The notes beneath the pieces are model-generated. The model was given only the letters and a program-made list of their open reading frames with translations, was not told the DNA's origin and did not search any database. The translations under genes were made by a program, and so were the position numbers. From Rotaria macrura (Eukaryota > Rotifera > Eurotatoria > Philodinida > Philodinidae): a stretch of 64,000 bases of DNA. Shown piece by piece: positions 1 through 11,462 of the stretch (positions within the stretch are counted from its first letter, which is position 1; each line of letters opens with the position of its first letter). The stretch covers positions 1 through 64,000 of the forward strand of contig OENT01000613.1 in assembly GCA_900239685.1 (NCBI GenBank), in the 5' to 3' direction.

Positions 1-1
1 T

Positions 2-97
2 AAATACAGACGGCGACTTAACAGTATCGATGAATTGTCTTTGTATGTGAAGAAGTTCAACTATTTTTCTTTGCGAGAATCTTCCGATCTCGATTAA
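2..97 (+). CDS. possible 3' end of a gene entering from the left edge
   Basis: One frame is open from the left edge for 31 codons and closes at TAA 95-97. The stop overlaps a canonical AATAAA (96-101), which would suit polyadenylation of an upstream gene. The peptide is basic at first and ends in an acidic, serine-containing tail. I do not recognise it. Thirty-one open codons is weak evidence in AT-rich DNA, so this is a hint rather than a call. The next gene starts about 160 bp downstream on the same strand. Confidence 0.3.
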   Translation, partial: KYRRRLNSIDELSLYVKKFNYFSLRESSDLD

Positions 98-260
98 TAA
101 AATATCATTAATTTGTAGATATTCGATCGGTTCGATTTACTCGCTCATTTATTTAAGTTTGTCTTCATTTTTGGCGCAAACAAATCAGTGTACTAAATTT
201 CGCATAACAGTAAAAAACAGAACAAACTCGGCGACTTCATCGTACTTCTTCGATTATTTC

Positions 261-1211
261 ATGCGGCTTTCGTTTCATATTGTCTGGATGATGATTTTAG
301 TAGTTGTTCTCGCCATATTTCATAATACTATTATTCATCGTCATTCACCGAAATTATTCGTCAACGAATTAGATATAATGGAAATAATAGAAAAAAACGT
401 AACAAAGAGCCCACACTCACGTCGAATTCCTCGCATCATACATCAAACATGGAAAAATGTGAATATACCAGAGCGATGGAATCTCAGTGTTCAAAGTGTA
501 CGCACGTTAAATACAGATAAGTTCGAGTATCATTTGTGGACAGATGAAGAGATGTATAGATTCGTTCGCGAAAAGGAACCAGAGTTATATGCAAACACTT
601 TTCTTTCTTATTGGTATCATATACAACGCATCGATGCCTTTCGATACGTGTTGCTGTATCATCTCGGAGGCATCTACGTCGACATGGATGCAGGATGCTC
701 AATATCATTGAACATTTTGTTAGATGCACTGGAAGCACTCGATACACGTGCAGAACATATTGCTGCTCTTCCTGCAACAAAGCCAATCGGCCTATCGAAC
801 GATTTCATGATATCAACGAAGGGTCATCCATTGTTTGCCCAACTTATAACACGTCTTTCTCTCTTTAATCACAACTTCATAGTATATTATCTCACTGTAA
901 TGCTTAGCACAGGCCCTCTCTATCTATCATTCAATGAACATCTTTTCACTGGATCGTCTGAGATAGTATCTGTGCGCATCATTGAAGACAAAGCCTACTC
1001 GCCTCTATTACTATGGTTTGCAGGAGGCAACTCTTGGCATGGGCGAGATGCTCGACTAATTAAAGGCATCTACTATTTAATACGTTCGTTCAATATTGTC
1101 GCAGTCATGACAGTTATCCCAGTTATTTTACTTCTCTATTTTTTTTACCGCAATTATCGACGATATTTTATTTCTAGAGTAATAAGATTTCAAAAATCGT
1201 TCTTGATTTAA
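261..1211 (+). CDS. GT32-type DxD glycosyltransferase, membrane-anchored
   Basis: Intronless 316-aa protein. The frame is open from a TTG at 159, but the first ATG, at 261, places a hydrophobic segment (about residues 5-22) at the N-terminus as expected for a Golgi type II enzyme, so I use it. Residues 56-65 read IPRIIHQTWK, the entry motif of the OCH1/SUR1-like sugar-transferase family (Gly_transf_sug). A RIDAFRY...GGIYVDMD block follows, with the metal-binding DxD at Asp141 and Asp143. A second membrane segment lies near residues 278-298, followed by a basic tail, as in MIPC synthase-type GT32 enzymes. By family these transfer a hexose from a nucleotide sugar to lipid or glycan acceptors. 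The actual substrate cannot be read from the sequence. A strong hairpin lies 65 bp after the stop. Confidence 0.85.
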   Translation: MRLSFHIVWMMILVVVLAIFHNTIIHRHSPKLFVNELDIMEIIEKNVTKSPHSRRIPRIIHQTWKNVNIPERWNLSVQSVRTLNTDKFEYHLWTDEEMYRFVREKEPELYANTFLSYWYHIQRIDAFRYVLLYHLGGIYVDMDAGCSISLNILLDALEALDTRAEHIAALPATKPIGLSNDFMISTKGHPLFAQLITRLSLFNHNFIVYYLTVMLSTGPLYLSFNEHLFTGSSEIVSVRIIEDKAYSPLLLWFAGGNSWHGRDARLIKGIYYLIRSFNIVAVMTVIPVILLLYFFYRNYRRYFISRVIRFQKSFLI

Positions 1212-1275
1212 TTCATATGCATCTTTCTATGTAAACTAAAACGAACAATAAAACATAGAATACTGTCACAATGAT

Positions 1276-1323
1276 ACACCTCATACAGGTTGTTGTGCAT
1301 GCACAGCGACCTGTATGAGGTGT
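1276..1323. repeat. perfect 15-bp inverted repeat with palindromic loop
   Basis: ACACCTCATACAGGT (1276-1290) is exactly reverse-complemented at 1309-1323. Inside the 18-nt spacer sits a second perfect palindrome, TGTGCATGCACA (1294-1305). The whole 48-nt unit therefore folds into an almost continuous hairpin or cruciform. It lies just downstream of the glycosyltransferase stop. It could be a 3'UTR structure or a tiny foldback element. Confidence 0.8.
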
Positions 1324-2365
1324 TGAATAGGTCTCGGATTGGGTCAACTCGATCCAACAGAATGTTTATTTCTCTTCTTCTATGCAGATTGATAGATAGA
1401 TGTAAACAGATCAAGTAATAGTTAAAAAACTAACTAATCAAAAAAATGCATTTGTATCAAATTATGATTAAAAAGGAACGTTAATGACTAGCTTGTTTAC
1501 ATGTAAACTTTAATTCTTTTTCGGTTAGCTTATTTTTTCATTTTATCATCTCGATCATCTGAAATCATGAAACTCATCAGTAAGATTGGTCCTAGATAAT
1601 ATTTTTGTCACAGCATTTTTCTTGAGACCTTCTGAAGTCATAGAACAAATGAATTGTGCCCAGTTGTAATTGGTTCTCAGAATCTAAACGAAACCACCTG
1701 TAGAGAAGATGAGAAGCGAATAAAATCCAAAGAGTTGCATGTGCACTCGATAATTCATTACTAGGCATCGACTCAATTGGAATGTTGTATGCCATGCGAA
1801 TTTTCTTCCAGAATATGAAGCATCTCAACTGGTAGATTGAAAACACTATCAATTCATCAGTGTGGGAATTCGTTCAAAAATGTTTATTCGGATCGCATCA
1901 CCATGAATAGGATAGAGAAGTATAAAACAACGGATCGACTATAAAGAATGTCATCTTTGGTATTTTGCCTATATCTCATAGTGTTTCATCCCAACGAATC
2001 GATTTTTTTCTCAAAATATTTCCAGTTTGACGCTCTACAAACAGCATATGCCACACCCTCATAGGCTTGTCTAGTTTTGTTATCCGACAATGAAAAGTAA
2101 GAATTTCTAAAAACTCGTGCTTTCAAACTACGAAAAACATGAAGGAATCCATTGGACATATTTTGACATTTAAATAGTGCATTATGTCTTTGATCAGTGA
2201 AATGATGGTGCAAAATGATCTGCGAGATCAGCTCTGTCGAATTATTTACGTCCATACAGGACGTTTGCGTACCATTCGAATGAAGGAGTATATTTAAAAA
2301 AAAGTGAAGAATAGATTAAATCGGAAGAAAGAGGTGACGAGGTGAACATGAGCTGTTGAGTAAAA
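1324..2365. other. AT-rich spacer, no supported gene
   Basis: Two minus-strand open frames (1592-1852 and 1986-2255) might be remnants of a degraded coding sequence. Neither shows a recognisable motif, a start context or splice sites joining them. I see no RNA gene. Confidence 0.4.
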
Positions 2366-2369
2366 TAAT

Positions 2370-2708
2370 TCTCAAATCAGTGTTCGCTGGCTGTTGAAGA
2401 GTGGTTTACTTCTTCCACCGTACAAGAAAATAGTCGAACCACTACTAACCGACGAACTTAAAGAGAAAAGAGAAAAATATTTTTGAACTAGGTACGTACG
2501 AACACTTTTCCGAAACGAGGGCACGATGAAGATTCTGTTTTCAGAAGAGAAACAGTTCCACTTAGATGGGATTCACAACTCAAAAATGACCGCATATGAT
2601 CAGTCATCTAGGCCGCAACTGATAAAAGGAGGGTGCCGCTGTGTCGACAATAAAGTAATGACTGTAATACGGCAGCGAATATCAACTCAAAGAACTAGAA
2701 TGAACTAG
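2370..2708 (+). pseudogene. Tc1/mariner transposase fossil
   Basis: One frame carries a mariner-like stretch: a segment resembling SVR..LK..L..PYKKIVEPLLTDE, then an in-frame TGA near 2483, then VRTLFRNEGTMKILFSEEK and a HLDGIHNS block. Mariner-family transposases have 'WVR..FRKEDTM.ILFSDEK.FD.DG.YN' here. The first catalytic aspartate of the DDD/E triad (FS-D-EK) is glutamate in this copy. The frame degenerates after about 2640 and stops at 2708. No terminal repeats were found, so this is an inactive internal fragment. The family assignment rests on motif recognition. Confidence 0.65.
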
Positions 2709-4922
2709 GAGTGGCAAACTTATTTTACATTTTATTTAGCTAACTATAGTGAAGTAGCTACGTAACCCGCTTTTGTTACCTTTTGAAAGTAACTGCGAAC
2801 TATAGTAGTTACATAGTTACCAGTAAAGTAAAGGTGAATGGTCATTACTATAATGAAAATCGTATTCTTAGAACTTAACAATCATGTAAATCGTAGCTTC
2901 CCATTGTGTATATCGATGTGTTCATAAGGACAACTCATACGTTTAAATTTCTTTATCACTATGCATGCCTCTTTTTGTAATCTTTATATCTTAACACAAA
3001 TATTCTTAAACTTAAAGGCTTTACAATCCAATCAGCTATGAGTTTCACACGATGTAGCTGAAGTCTAGGTAATTATGGCTAGGTATATGTTTCACTGTTG
3101 ATCGTATTTTGGTCGATCATCCACTCCCACTCCCTATATATATGATATGCAGTCAAGAAAAATTGATTTATGGCGGAACTTTAAAAAACGTTTATAAACT
3201 GATTAAGCTAAAAATGCACTTTCTCCTAGATACATGAGAAGAATCTTCATTTCAGAACCCGTTTTAATTTTCGTAGACGAGAAAAAAGGTTTTATTGAAA
3301 TTTTCGGACTTTTTGCATAAAACCCACAAGGTCTTCTAGGAAATATACGAGGCTAGGGTCTTCCCATGCATCTCGAGACAGGTTATATTTTGGTATTGGA
3401 GTTTATTTAATCTTCTTTTAATTTTAGTAATGACTCGACGTTTTAGAGTGGGAAAACAACCGTAACTATATTTAATCAAAAATCCATACCCATCTGTAGT
3501 AAGGAGGATATGCACGTTAGACTTATTTAAGTATGTTCATGTTATTTGTTTCAAGACGTGTCTAACGCTATCTCCATCTATGCACACGTGTTTTTAACAA
3601 TAGGAAAAGTTCAAATGAACTACTAAAAACACTTTGAATTGAATGTCTACGTTTTGCAGTTTAGTGTGCTTAGTACTGCCATACTGTATATATGACATTG
3701 AACATAATAGAATGTTGTTCAAAGAATTACTGCAACTGACTGTAATAACTACATATGATTATTCCTTAATAAACTTGACTTTGCATCAAATGTGTACATC
3801 GAACTCGAATGGATGTGTTGTCAATACTGATGTAAGTTTTATTATTGGGATGAATACAGAAAATATTCCTCTTAAAGATTTCAATGATATACCACTCCGT
3901 TAGATAAAAAGAATTCTCATTTTCACCGAATCGTTTTATCTCTAGTTTTTAGCTATGTATGACGACTTGGAAAGCAAAATCGTGTTGGGAATAATCCGAC
4001 GTAGTTTTACATACAGAATGTTATTTTAATTAATTGTTTTACCAACATATTCGATTATTGAACAACTCAACTGAACGCTTCGTTGACATCAATGAAAATA
4101 TACTAACGGCTAATATCTAGAATTGAATTTTTATGTTTGGTATTAAATTTTCTAGTCTACGTATTATTCTTTTTTCTTCCACTATTGATATTTCTTATTC
4201 GTATTGAGAATGAATGATTTTCACATTTCTACTATTTAATTGAGGAATTTTTCTTTTCGAAAAGTTTTTGTGACAATATTTCCACATACATGATTGCAAA
4301 CTATGAAATTCAATGAAAACATGCATGGAATTCATTCTAAAATACCACTGTTTAACGACTATATCCTTGTTCTCATTTCGATATGTTAAGCATAGAAGCA
4401 TATTCAACTCGGCAACCGAATACAATTATGCTTTTCAATAGAGAACATTTTCTTTCAGTTAAAGATTTTTCTTTTAGTATGTATATGGAATAGAAAACCG
4501 TTACGGTTGCTGAAATATGTAATAAGTCAAGTAGAAATCCATAAATTTTGCATTCAAAGATACTTCGTATCATTAATTTTAGTGTAAATATCCATTGAAA
4601 AAGCTGTATGCTGCCATGTACATCGCATGATGAAACTGTTCGCAGGCGTCTCATTTTTCATGGACGTCGAATGATATTCTCGTCGCTCGAGAAATAATTT
4701 TATGAATGAAATATATGGTACGGCATGCATTCATTGTTATTCTTATCTTAACGTTTATCAGTTACTTTAGGTTAAATTTGTATTAGATAAAAACTAGTCT
4801 TCAACTCGCGAAAGTCTCGTTGTAATTTTGTTTTTCATGTCAACAACTATTTCATTTTGACTTTGACTTCTATCTGGAAAAGTTCTATTCTTTTCATTGA
4901 GCACTTGTGATAAATTTGAATC
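2709..4922. other. AT-rich spacer upstream of the propeller gene
   Basis: No gene can be supported. The 86-codon frame at 3643-3903 (+) has a hydrophobic start but no family signal, and the minus frames at 4195-4654 look like chance. Short direct and inverted repeats of the GTAGTTAC/GTTACC type occur around 2750-2825. Confidence 0.4.
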
Positions 4923-7610
4923 ATGCAGAGTACACTGATATGGTTTCTTATCTGTCAATTTTTGTCGAGTGGACAAGTCTTGTTAAGTTACACTATTCCA
5001 AAGCAATATTCCAGAGAAGGTGTGGCAGCTATACCAGATAATGAATTCGAACAAGTTATCGCTGAACGTTATCTTTTTGCTTCATGTGCAAATGATTCTA
5101 CTGCATGGCCTGTCTTAAAGAATATTAACTATGTATGGCAAGTTAGTTCACTACCACAGTACCATGCACAAGCATCTGAAGGAGTTTGGCTTCTATCTCA
5201 AGTTATCGATGATGAACAGCACCGAGAATCATCAACTGATGGTGCTTTCCTAATGTCTTGGATGGCGCTATCAGCCAATGGTACTTTGATTGCTCTTTCA
5301 GAGATTAACATACTGAATAATAACACTTTCCTGGTGACATCACATAATGAATTTATGGCGTCTAGCTATTCATCTGCACTTATCACACCAGACAGTATAC
5401 AGCTAATATTGTGTGATCTCACAGATGCAACTTCCTGTAGAATCGTAGAACAAATTTCATTTCCATCTATTTTATTAAATACGACAAAGATTCACGATGC
5501 TATATTTATTGATGATCTAGGACCTGCAGGATGGTTGTATATTGCTGCTGATTCGGGCTTACATGGATTAGACCTGTTTACATTGACAATTTATCCTTAT
5601 CTGAACTCCATAACTATTTCTGTATCTTCTTTAGCATGGAGTTCAAAACAACAGACAATATTTGTCGGTACTGAAATAAAACTTTGGATTCAAGAATATG
5701 CCTCTGGGAATGAAAGGTGGCGCTTTGAACATGTCAATGCATTCATAGATGCACCGATTACATCATTAGTCTATAATGATGCACAAGATAAATTATGGAT
5801 CGGACAAAATACAGGTATCACTCTACTTTCACCAATTCTTATGTCAACGGGTGGCATTCGTTGGTATTTTTCAAGATTAGCAGGAGAAATTTCTAATCCG
5901 GGATCTGATATAGGACATTTACCATTTGCAAATATAACGAAATTGAGTGTAAGTCATTCACAAACATCGGATAGTCGGGTATGGTTGGGTGGTGTTCGTG
6001 GAATGATGCGTTTCGATTCAAATGCAAGTGACTTGAACGCTTGGCGTGTATTTAACAGTGCACGATACATGCCGAACCGTGAATCACAAGTCAATGTATC
6101 CTCATTAGCTGTACTGAGTCGTACAAAAGGTGCACCACTTGATTTGGGCAGTGCTGCAGTAGCTGTTACGAACAGAGGCTTAGCTGTTCTGCGTTTTGAG
6201 ACATGGACATTAGCACACAAGGCAGAACATTTTCAGGCATTTCTCAATCAACCCGGTAGACATAATAAGTATGATCTTGTTTCTGGTTGTGACATGTCAT
6301 CTTGGGGTGATACTCGTACTTGCTTGAAAGGACCAGATGATAATGATGGCCTTTGGACATCGATGTATTTAGCTAGTCAAGTATTTCGATATGCTGTTCT
6401 TCGAGACCCAATGATCAAAATGCAAGCATGGAAACATTTCGAGGCATTAGAATTACTCAATCAAGTATCAGGTAATCCACTGACAATACCAACGCGCTCG
6501 CATAACAATAAATGGTTTTTTTTTAATCATAATCCGTTTCATTTTCGTGTAGGTATCGTTGGCTATCCTGGCCGTTCGTTCGCCAAACGTAGTGATTTTC
6601 CTCCTGATCCTAATTGGCATCCATCTCCTATAAATTCAACTCTACAGTTTAAAGGTGATACGTCATCGGATGAAATTGTCGGTCACGAATATGTCTATCC
6701 ACTTGTTCATGATTTATTAGCGGAGAATGATAGCGAACGTCAACGAGCTTACATACTGTCATTTAATATCACGAATCATATTTTAACTCATGATTGGTAT
6801 TTAGTAGGCGAAAATCATACGCATACAACATGGGGCATTTGGAATTCAAAACAAATAAATGATGATCCATTCTATCAAGAGAGTCGAGGTCTTAATAGTC
6901 TTCAAATATTAGCCTTTCTATTACAAACATACGCCTATAGTGGTGATGAGCGCTTTCTCGATGGTGCAAATCATCTCGTCGAATCATATCAATATGATGT
7001 CAATTTGATCAATCAAAAGACAATATCAGTGTGCGATAATAGTTTTTCCGATGATGAATTAGCATATCTATCGTATTTTACACTTGTACATGCATTTCAC
7101 ACAGTAGCGTCGTCGACTAGTTTATCATCGCAACAGAAAAAACGTGCACAGACATTAATTGATCGTTTATCTGAATATATGAAAATCGGCTTGAATCTAT
7201 CACATAAATATAAACAAATGGAGAAATCACCATTCTATAATTCAATCTATTGTTATGTTAGTGGTCAAGTCAATCAAAGTCAATATTTATTACGAAAGTT
7301 CACTTCACCGTCGGATTTAGACTGTAATTCATTGTCTATGGATGGTGTATGGTATATGCAACGTTGGCCATTGGAACTAATCAATTGGCAACAATTCAAT
7401 AGTGATCGATTGGATGTACAATTGAATGTACCAGCTGGGTGCGATAAGCAGCCGCCTTCATTGGCAATGTTACCACCTGACGAACGATCTTCTGAATTAT
7501 GGAATGGCAATGTCTACGATTTAGATGATGGTAATGGATTTCATGAAGAGAGTCCATTTAGTTTCTTGTTAAGTTATTGGACCATGCGTTATTTTGATTT
7601 GTTAGAATAA
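4923..7610 (+). CDS. secreted beta-propeller plus six-hairpin-glycosidase-like protein
   Basis: Single uninterrupted 895-aa frame with no introns. Residues 1-22 form a typical signal peptide. Residues of about 60-430 contain repeated blade-like strands, for example KLWIGQNTGITLLS, RVWLGGVRGMMRFDS and TIFVGTEIKLW. These resemble the two-component-regulator/reg_prop type of propeller ('iWfGT..Gl.r.d'). From about residue 450 the style changes to helical repeats starting with a GPDDNDGLWTSMYLA block. Motifs of paired helices (SLQILAFLLQTYAYSGDERFLDGANHLV) look like an alpha/alpha six-hairpin glycosidase fold. Many N-x-S/T sequons suggest an extracellular or lysosomal protein. The substrate is unknown and the catalytic acid was not identified. 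The ATG at 4923 is chosen because it immediately opens the signal peptide. Confidence 0.85.
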   Translation: MQSTLIWFLICQFLSSGQVLLSYTIPKQYSREGVAAIPDNEFEQVIAERYLFASCANDSTAWPVLKNINYVWQVSSLPQYHAQASEGVWLLSQVIDDEQHRESSTDGAFLMSWMALSANGTLIALSEINILNNNTFLVTSHNEFMASSYSSALITPDSIQLILCDLTDATSCRIVEQISFPSILLNTTKIHDAIFIDDLGPAGWLYIAADSGLHGLDLFTLTIYPYLNSITISVSSLAWSSKQQTIFVGTEIKLWIQEYASGNERWRFEHVNAFIDAPITSLVYNDAQDKLWIGQNTGITLLSPILMSTGGIRWYFSRLAGEISNPGSDIGHLPFANITKLSVSHSQTSDSRVWLGGVRGMMRFDSNASDLNAWRVFNSARYMPNRESQVNVSSLAVLSRTKGAPLDLGSAAVAVTNRGLAVLRFETWTLAHKAEHFQAFLNQPGRHNKYDLVSGCDMSSWGDTRTCLKGPDDNDGLWTSMYLASQVFRYAVLRDPMIKMQAWKHFEALELLNQVSGNPLTIPTRSHNNKWFFFNHNPFHFRVGIVGYPGRSFAKRSDFPPDPNWHPSPINSTLQFKGDTSSDEIVGHEYVYPLVHDLLAENDSERQRAYILSFNITNHILTHDWYLVGENHTHTTWGIWNSKQINDDPFYQESRGLNSLQILAFLLQTYAYSGDERFLDGANHLVESYQYDVNLINQKTISVCDNSFSDDELAYLSYFTLVHAFHTVASSTSLSSQQKKRAQTLIDRLSEYMKIGLNLSHKYKQMEKSPFYNSIYCYVSGQVNQSQYLLRKFTSPSDLDCNSLSMDGVWYMQRWPLELINWQQFNSDRLDVQLNVPAGCDKQPPSLAMLPPDERSSELWNGNVYDLDDGNGFHEESPFSFLLSYWTMRYFDLLE

Positions 7611-10600
7611 GACTTTTGAAATTCATGTTTAATTTATACTAAGATATTTTTTATCTATTAAGAAATTCCTTATTCAACAAGGTTCCATTGGTAGTTCATT
7701 CTTTTGCGGGTTTTTATTATTTCTATTCGATATCGATGTCTAAACATCGATTCTTTTTTCTCCTAATATACATTGATTTAGTATCGTCGGCGAGAAATTT
7801 CTTTTCCAATAGACATGCCTGATGAATATAATTCATAGAAATGGTTGTGATGTTCTATTCCCATTACATTGATAATTATTGTAGTAACTTTTTTTGTCAT
7901 TGATTAATATTAATATTCTATTTAATTTGCAAAAGAAATCTTCAAGTTTTGAGGAAGAGTACATAGAGAACAAAATTTAATTCAATAAAATGAAGATCTT
8001 CAACGAATCATGACCGGGCAAATACTGAAGAGAAATATCGTGACATGGGGAAAATAATTTTATCATAGACTTACCACAATTAAATATAGATGTTCTAAAA
8101 ATCTTGTCGCACTATGATATTTGTAGACAAAGATCGTTGTTTGCAGGGCAAGATGCCATTTCGTTTCTATTGTGACATTTTTCAAAATATACACTTTTTG
8201 TCATAATGGCGCATTATCTACAGTCATTTTTTTATTAGACACCGATTCAAAATTAGTTCAGCTATCTTTTGAGCAATTTCACATGTATGATCTGTTAGAG
8301 AATTCTGAGTTTATTATTCGTATGTAAACTGTTGTTATTGATCTCTCATTCTCAAGTCAATCAGTTCTAAATTATGAAAGTTAGGAAGTGAAGTGATACA
8401 CATACTACAGACGCTAATCTTCCCCTGATTTAATAATAGATGTGGTTTATTTAAGGCACAATGACGAACTATAAACTATCACAATGATAATTGACAAGAA
8501 AAAAGCATGATAATAATGGTCAATAGAAAAAACTATCTCGTTTCATTGTAATTTATTCGTTCATATGGAAATGTATTGTTATATACAAAGAATTCTTCAT
8601 GCGTCGATTAGATTGAATGAGCCTCATAGTGCCGATATGTTTTTTTTTGTTTTTTTTGTATCAGTAATCTCTTAAGGTCTCATCAAAATAGTTATATTGT
8701 GATATATAATTAGATTCAGACTTCAATACACAGTTCAGTTAAGATATGGAATTATAATTTCCTAGCATGTTTATTTTGAATATCAATGAAATAGAAACAT
8801 ATACATGTTATGTTAGATTGATTTCTTTAGTGATTGAGTTTTTATGAAACTCATGTATACATTCGAAAAATACAGTGAGTTATAATGTAAGTCGAAGTTT
8901 CGAGCGTTTTCTTCATCTCATGACATATTCCAGGACTCGCTATCGACGTTAATATCTGATATATCGATAGCGAAAGTATCGATAAGACATCGATTTTCAC
9001 CGAATGGAAGAGAAAAAGGACGAGAATCAAAACTTTGACTTGACTTGGCAATGATGTGATCATCTTTTTGTGTAGATTTTGACTTGCGATTTTAGAAAAA
9101 CAATCCTATGCTTAATATGATTTCTAATCCGTTCAATCGATAGGCAAGGTATTCATCTGTCGATCTACATGAGATCGACTGTTTCTAACTTATGCTATTC
9201 AAGATTTACAAGCGTCTTACTACAAGCTTCTGACATCTGTTTACTGATCACTCTTCGATCTGAATTACATTGGCATTTGAATAGTTAACTTGACTGAGTC
9301 GATTGATCATGCTCGTTATGAATTTCAACAGACGTGAGGTTTTTGAATTCGAACTTCTTCTTATTCGTGCTAAAGACAGCTTCAAGAATTATACATATTT
9401 CTTCTCTAGTGTGTTGTAAGTCTTGTCATTCCACGTTTGGATCACTCGAAAACAAAAAAAAATATCCATCGACTGAACTTAGTTGATTATCCCAAACTCG
9501 ATGCGATCTAGACTGACCGCTGGTCAATTATCCGATGCTGAGGTGTACAATAAAAACATTAATAACATGGAAATAGAATACGCTAGAAGAGTCGTGCTTT
9601 TGTAGATCAAGCGAAAAATGTCTTGACTATCGATCAAATGAATGAGTTATCACGGTAGGTACAGAGTTGTTTTCGAGAAACTTTATCCTTGTAACTACTC
9701 TTTTTCTTGGCATTATTTAAAAAAATACCGAGTTACCGAATATTTCGAAATCTATAGTAGGATTCAAGATGTTCAACAAATTAGTAGAAGCACATAAATG
9801 TTGCCTAAGAATACTCTCAAAATTCAAACTACTGACTTACGTTCATCGATACCGTAAAAGCTGCAGTTTCTGCTTGTCATTCAGATCAATAAATATGTAT
9901 ATCGATATCAGGAATGATAGTTTGATTTCTTATATCTCTAATATGATCAACAGACAAGTATGATCTTGTCAGATACTAATCTTTGAATATTGATTTGTTG
10001 CTTTAATTAATAGTTATAATTGATTATAATGCTAAATCATAAAAGTTCAACAAACTAACAAAAGACATCAAGACTATGCGAATATAGTAACAATGAACAG
10101 AGCACTTATCAAAAGCAAGTCACGATTCTATTTGAAATTTTGAGATAAGATATTTTTGAATTCTCATTGCCTTAACTTTTGGATTATAAAAGAGCACGTT
10201 CAATGAATGTAATAATTAGTTTGAGACACATTCATTTATGACTAATTAAAATACTAACTTGAATATTATCTTCGAAAAATCGTAATTATAATTTATATTT
10301 TAAAGTTGGGTAGCGTTATGTAGATATTTATTTTTTTTTCTACTCGTACATGCTCATCTTCAGACACTGATATATCAAAAAATTAGTTTGAAAATTCGAA
10401 TCCATTAATATTAGTGCACGACGCATAGACGTGTGTGCTTGATAGAACAGAATAGAAACAAATGTATGGCGTTTTAAAAAATTTTAATGTTGTCTTTATT
10501 TTTGCGGCTGAGATCTTTGCGATATGAAGATTTTGATAATTAATCATTTGATTGTTTATCTGAATTTGAAGTGTGGTAATAGATTGATTCATGTCTGTTT

Positions 10601-10951
10601 CAGTTGTGTTCGGCCATTGAAACGAAAGATACTATCAAACTTTACAAAGAAAGTATCTCAGGAAAAAGTATTTGAACTTTTAATGTGTCTTTGTTTAGAA
10701 ATGAGATGACACTGCTAATAGTTTAATTTTCTCCATTGATTATTTACTCCTCAGGGAAAAATCGAATGTTAGTTGGCATGATTCTTTTCACTATAATTGA
10801 ATTGTTCTTATCATATTGTCTCTTCAGGATACAAGTTAAATAGTTTATTTTAAAATAATAAGAAAAAGGTAAGAAGATTAGTATGAATTAGGACAAACGC
10901 AAAGAAATATAAATGGTATTTGTGAATAAAAAGAAATCAAGAATCATTGAG
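7611..10951. other. 3.3-kb AT-rich spacer
   Basis: No intact gene is seen. Around 9480-9610 (+) a short stretch, LTAGQLSDAEVYNKN then EIEYARR, reads like decayed coding sequence bounded by stops, but I cannot name it. A 9-bp inverted repeat (CGCTATCGA at 8938-8946 and TCGATAGCG at 8964-8972) is present. The other open frames (8851-9063, 9769-9963, 10383-10709) have no family signal. Confidence 0.4.
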
Positions 10952-11462
10952 TTATTTGATAAGTAACACACTAACCAAAGATGTTATCATGGTAACAATC
11001 GGAGTGGTCTTGTCTAATGGAACTCCGTTGCATAAATTACTTTTACAACAGTAAACGTACGCAGTTGTACCATATAAGGATACAGTATTATAACTTGAAA
11101 CAAGTGTATCATTACAGTACGTTGAAACGTCGGATGCACGTGCAATAACATTAGTGTTGCTGGTAAACACCATTTTCTGTCAACATAAATAGATCAAATT
11201 TTTGCTAATATATTAGTGAAACACATACCGCACAATAAACACTCGTTGAATCCGATGTTCCTACAATGACTCCACTACCTTTGGAACTAAACGATGAACC
11301 GCATCCATCTGTGCCTTCGCCACATGTGTAGCAATTGAGAGCATGTGTCTCTTGTTGTAAAACTAGATCATGTATTTTTAACGAAAACATTTTTTCACAT
11401 AGTGAAAAATCTAACTTACCCAGAAACATCAAACAAGCAAGAGCGAGACTGATTGAATTCAT
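10952..11462 (-). CDS. Ly6/uPAR three-finger GPI-anchored protein
   Basis: Three exons reconstructed by phase: 11462-11420, 11362-11229 and 11176-10952, giving 133 aa. Intron 1 (57 nt) has a GTAAGT donor and a CTAG acceptor, and its length is a multiple of three without a stop. Removing it joins the hydrophobic leader MNSISLALACLMFL directly to a short linker and the mature LNCYTCGEG. Intron 2 (52 nt) is GTATGT...ACAG. The mature part has eight cysteines in the Ly6 pattern: C-x2-C near residues 25-28, and a closing CCKSNLCN. A hydrophobic C-terminal tail suits GPI attachment. By family it should be an extracellular surface protein. The ligand is unknown. Splicing is inferred. Confidence 0.8.

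Noticed and set aside
9480-9610. Short coding-like stretch resembling a decayed exon
   Set aside because: Bounded by stops in all frames within 100 bp and not assignable to a family.
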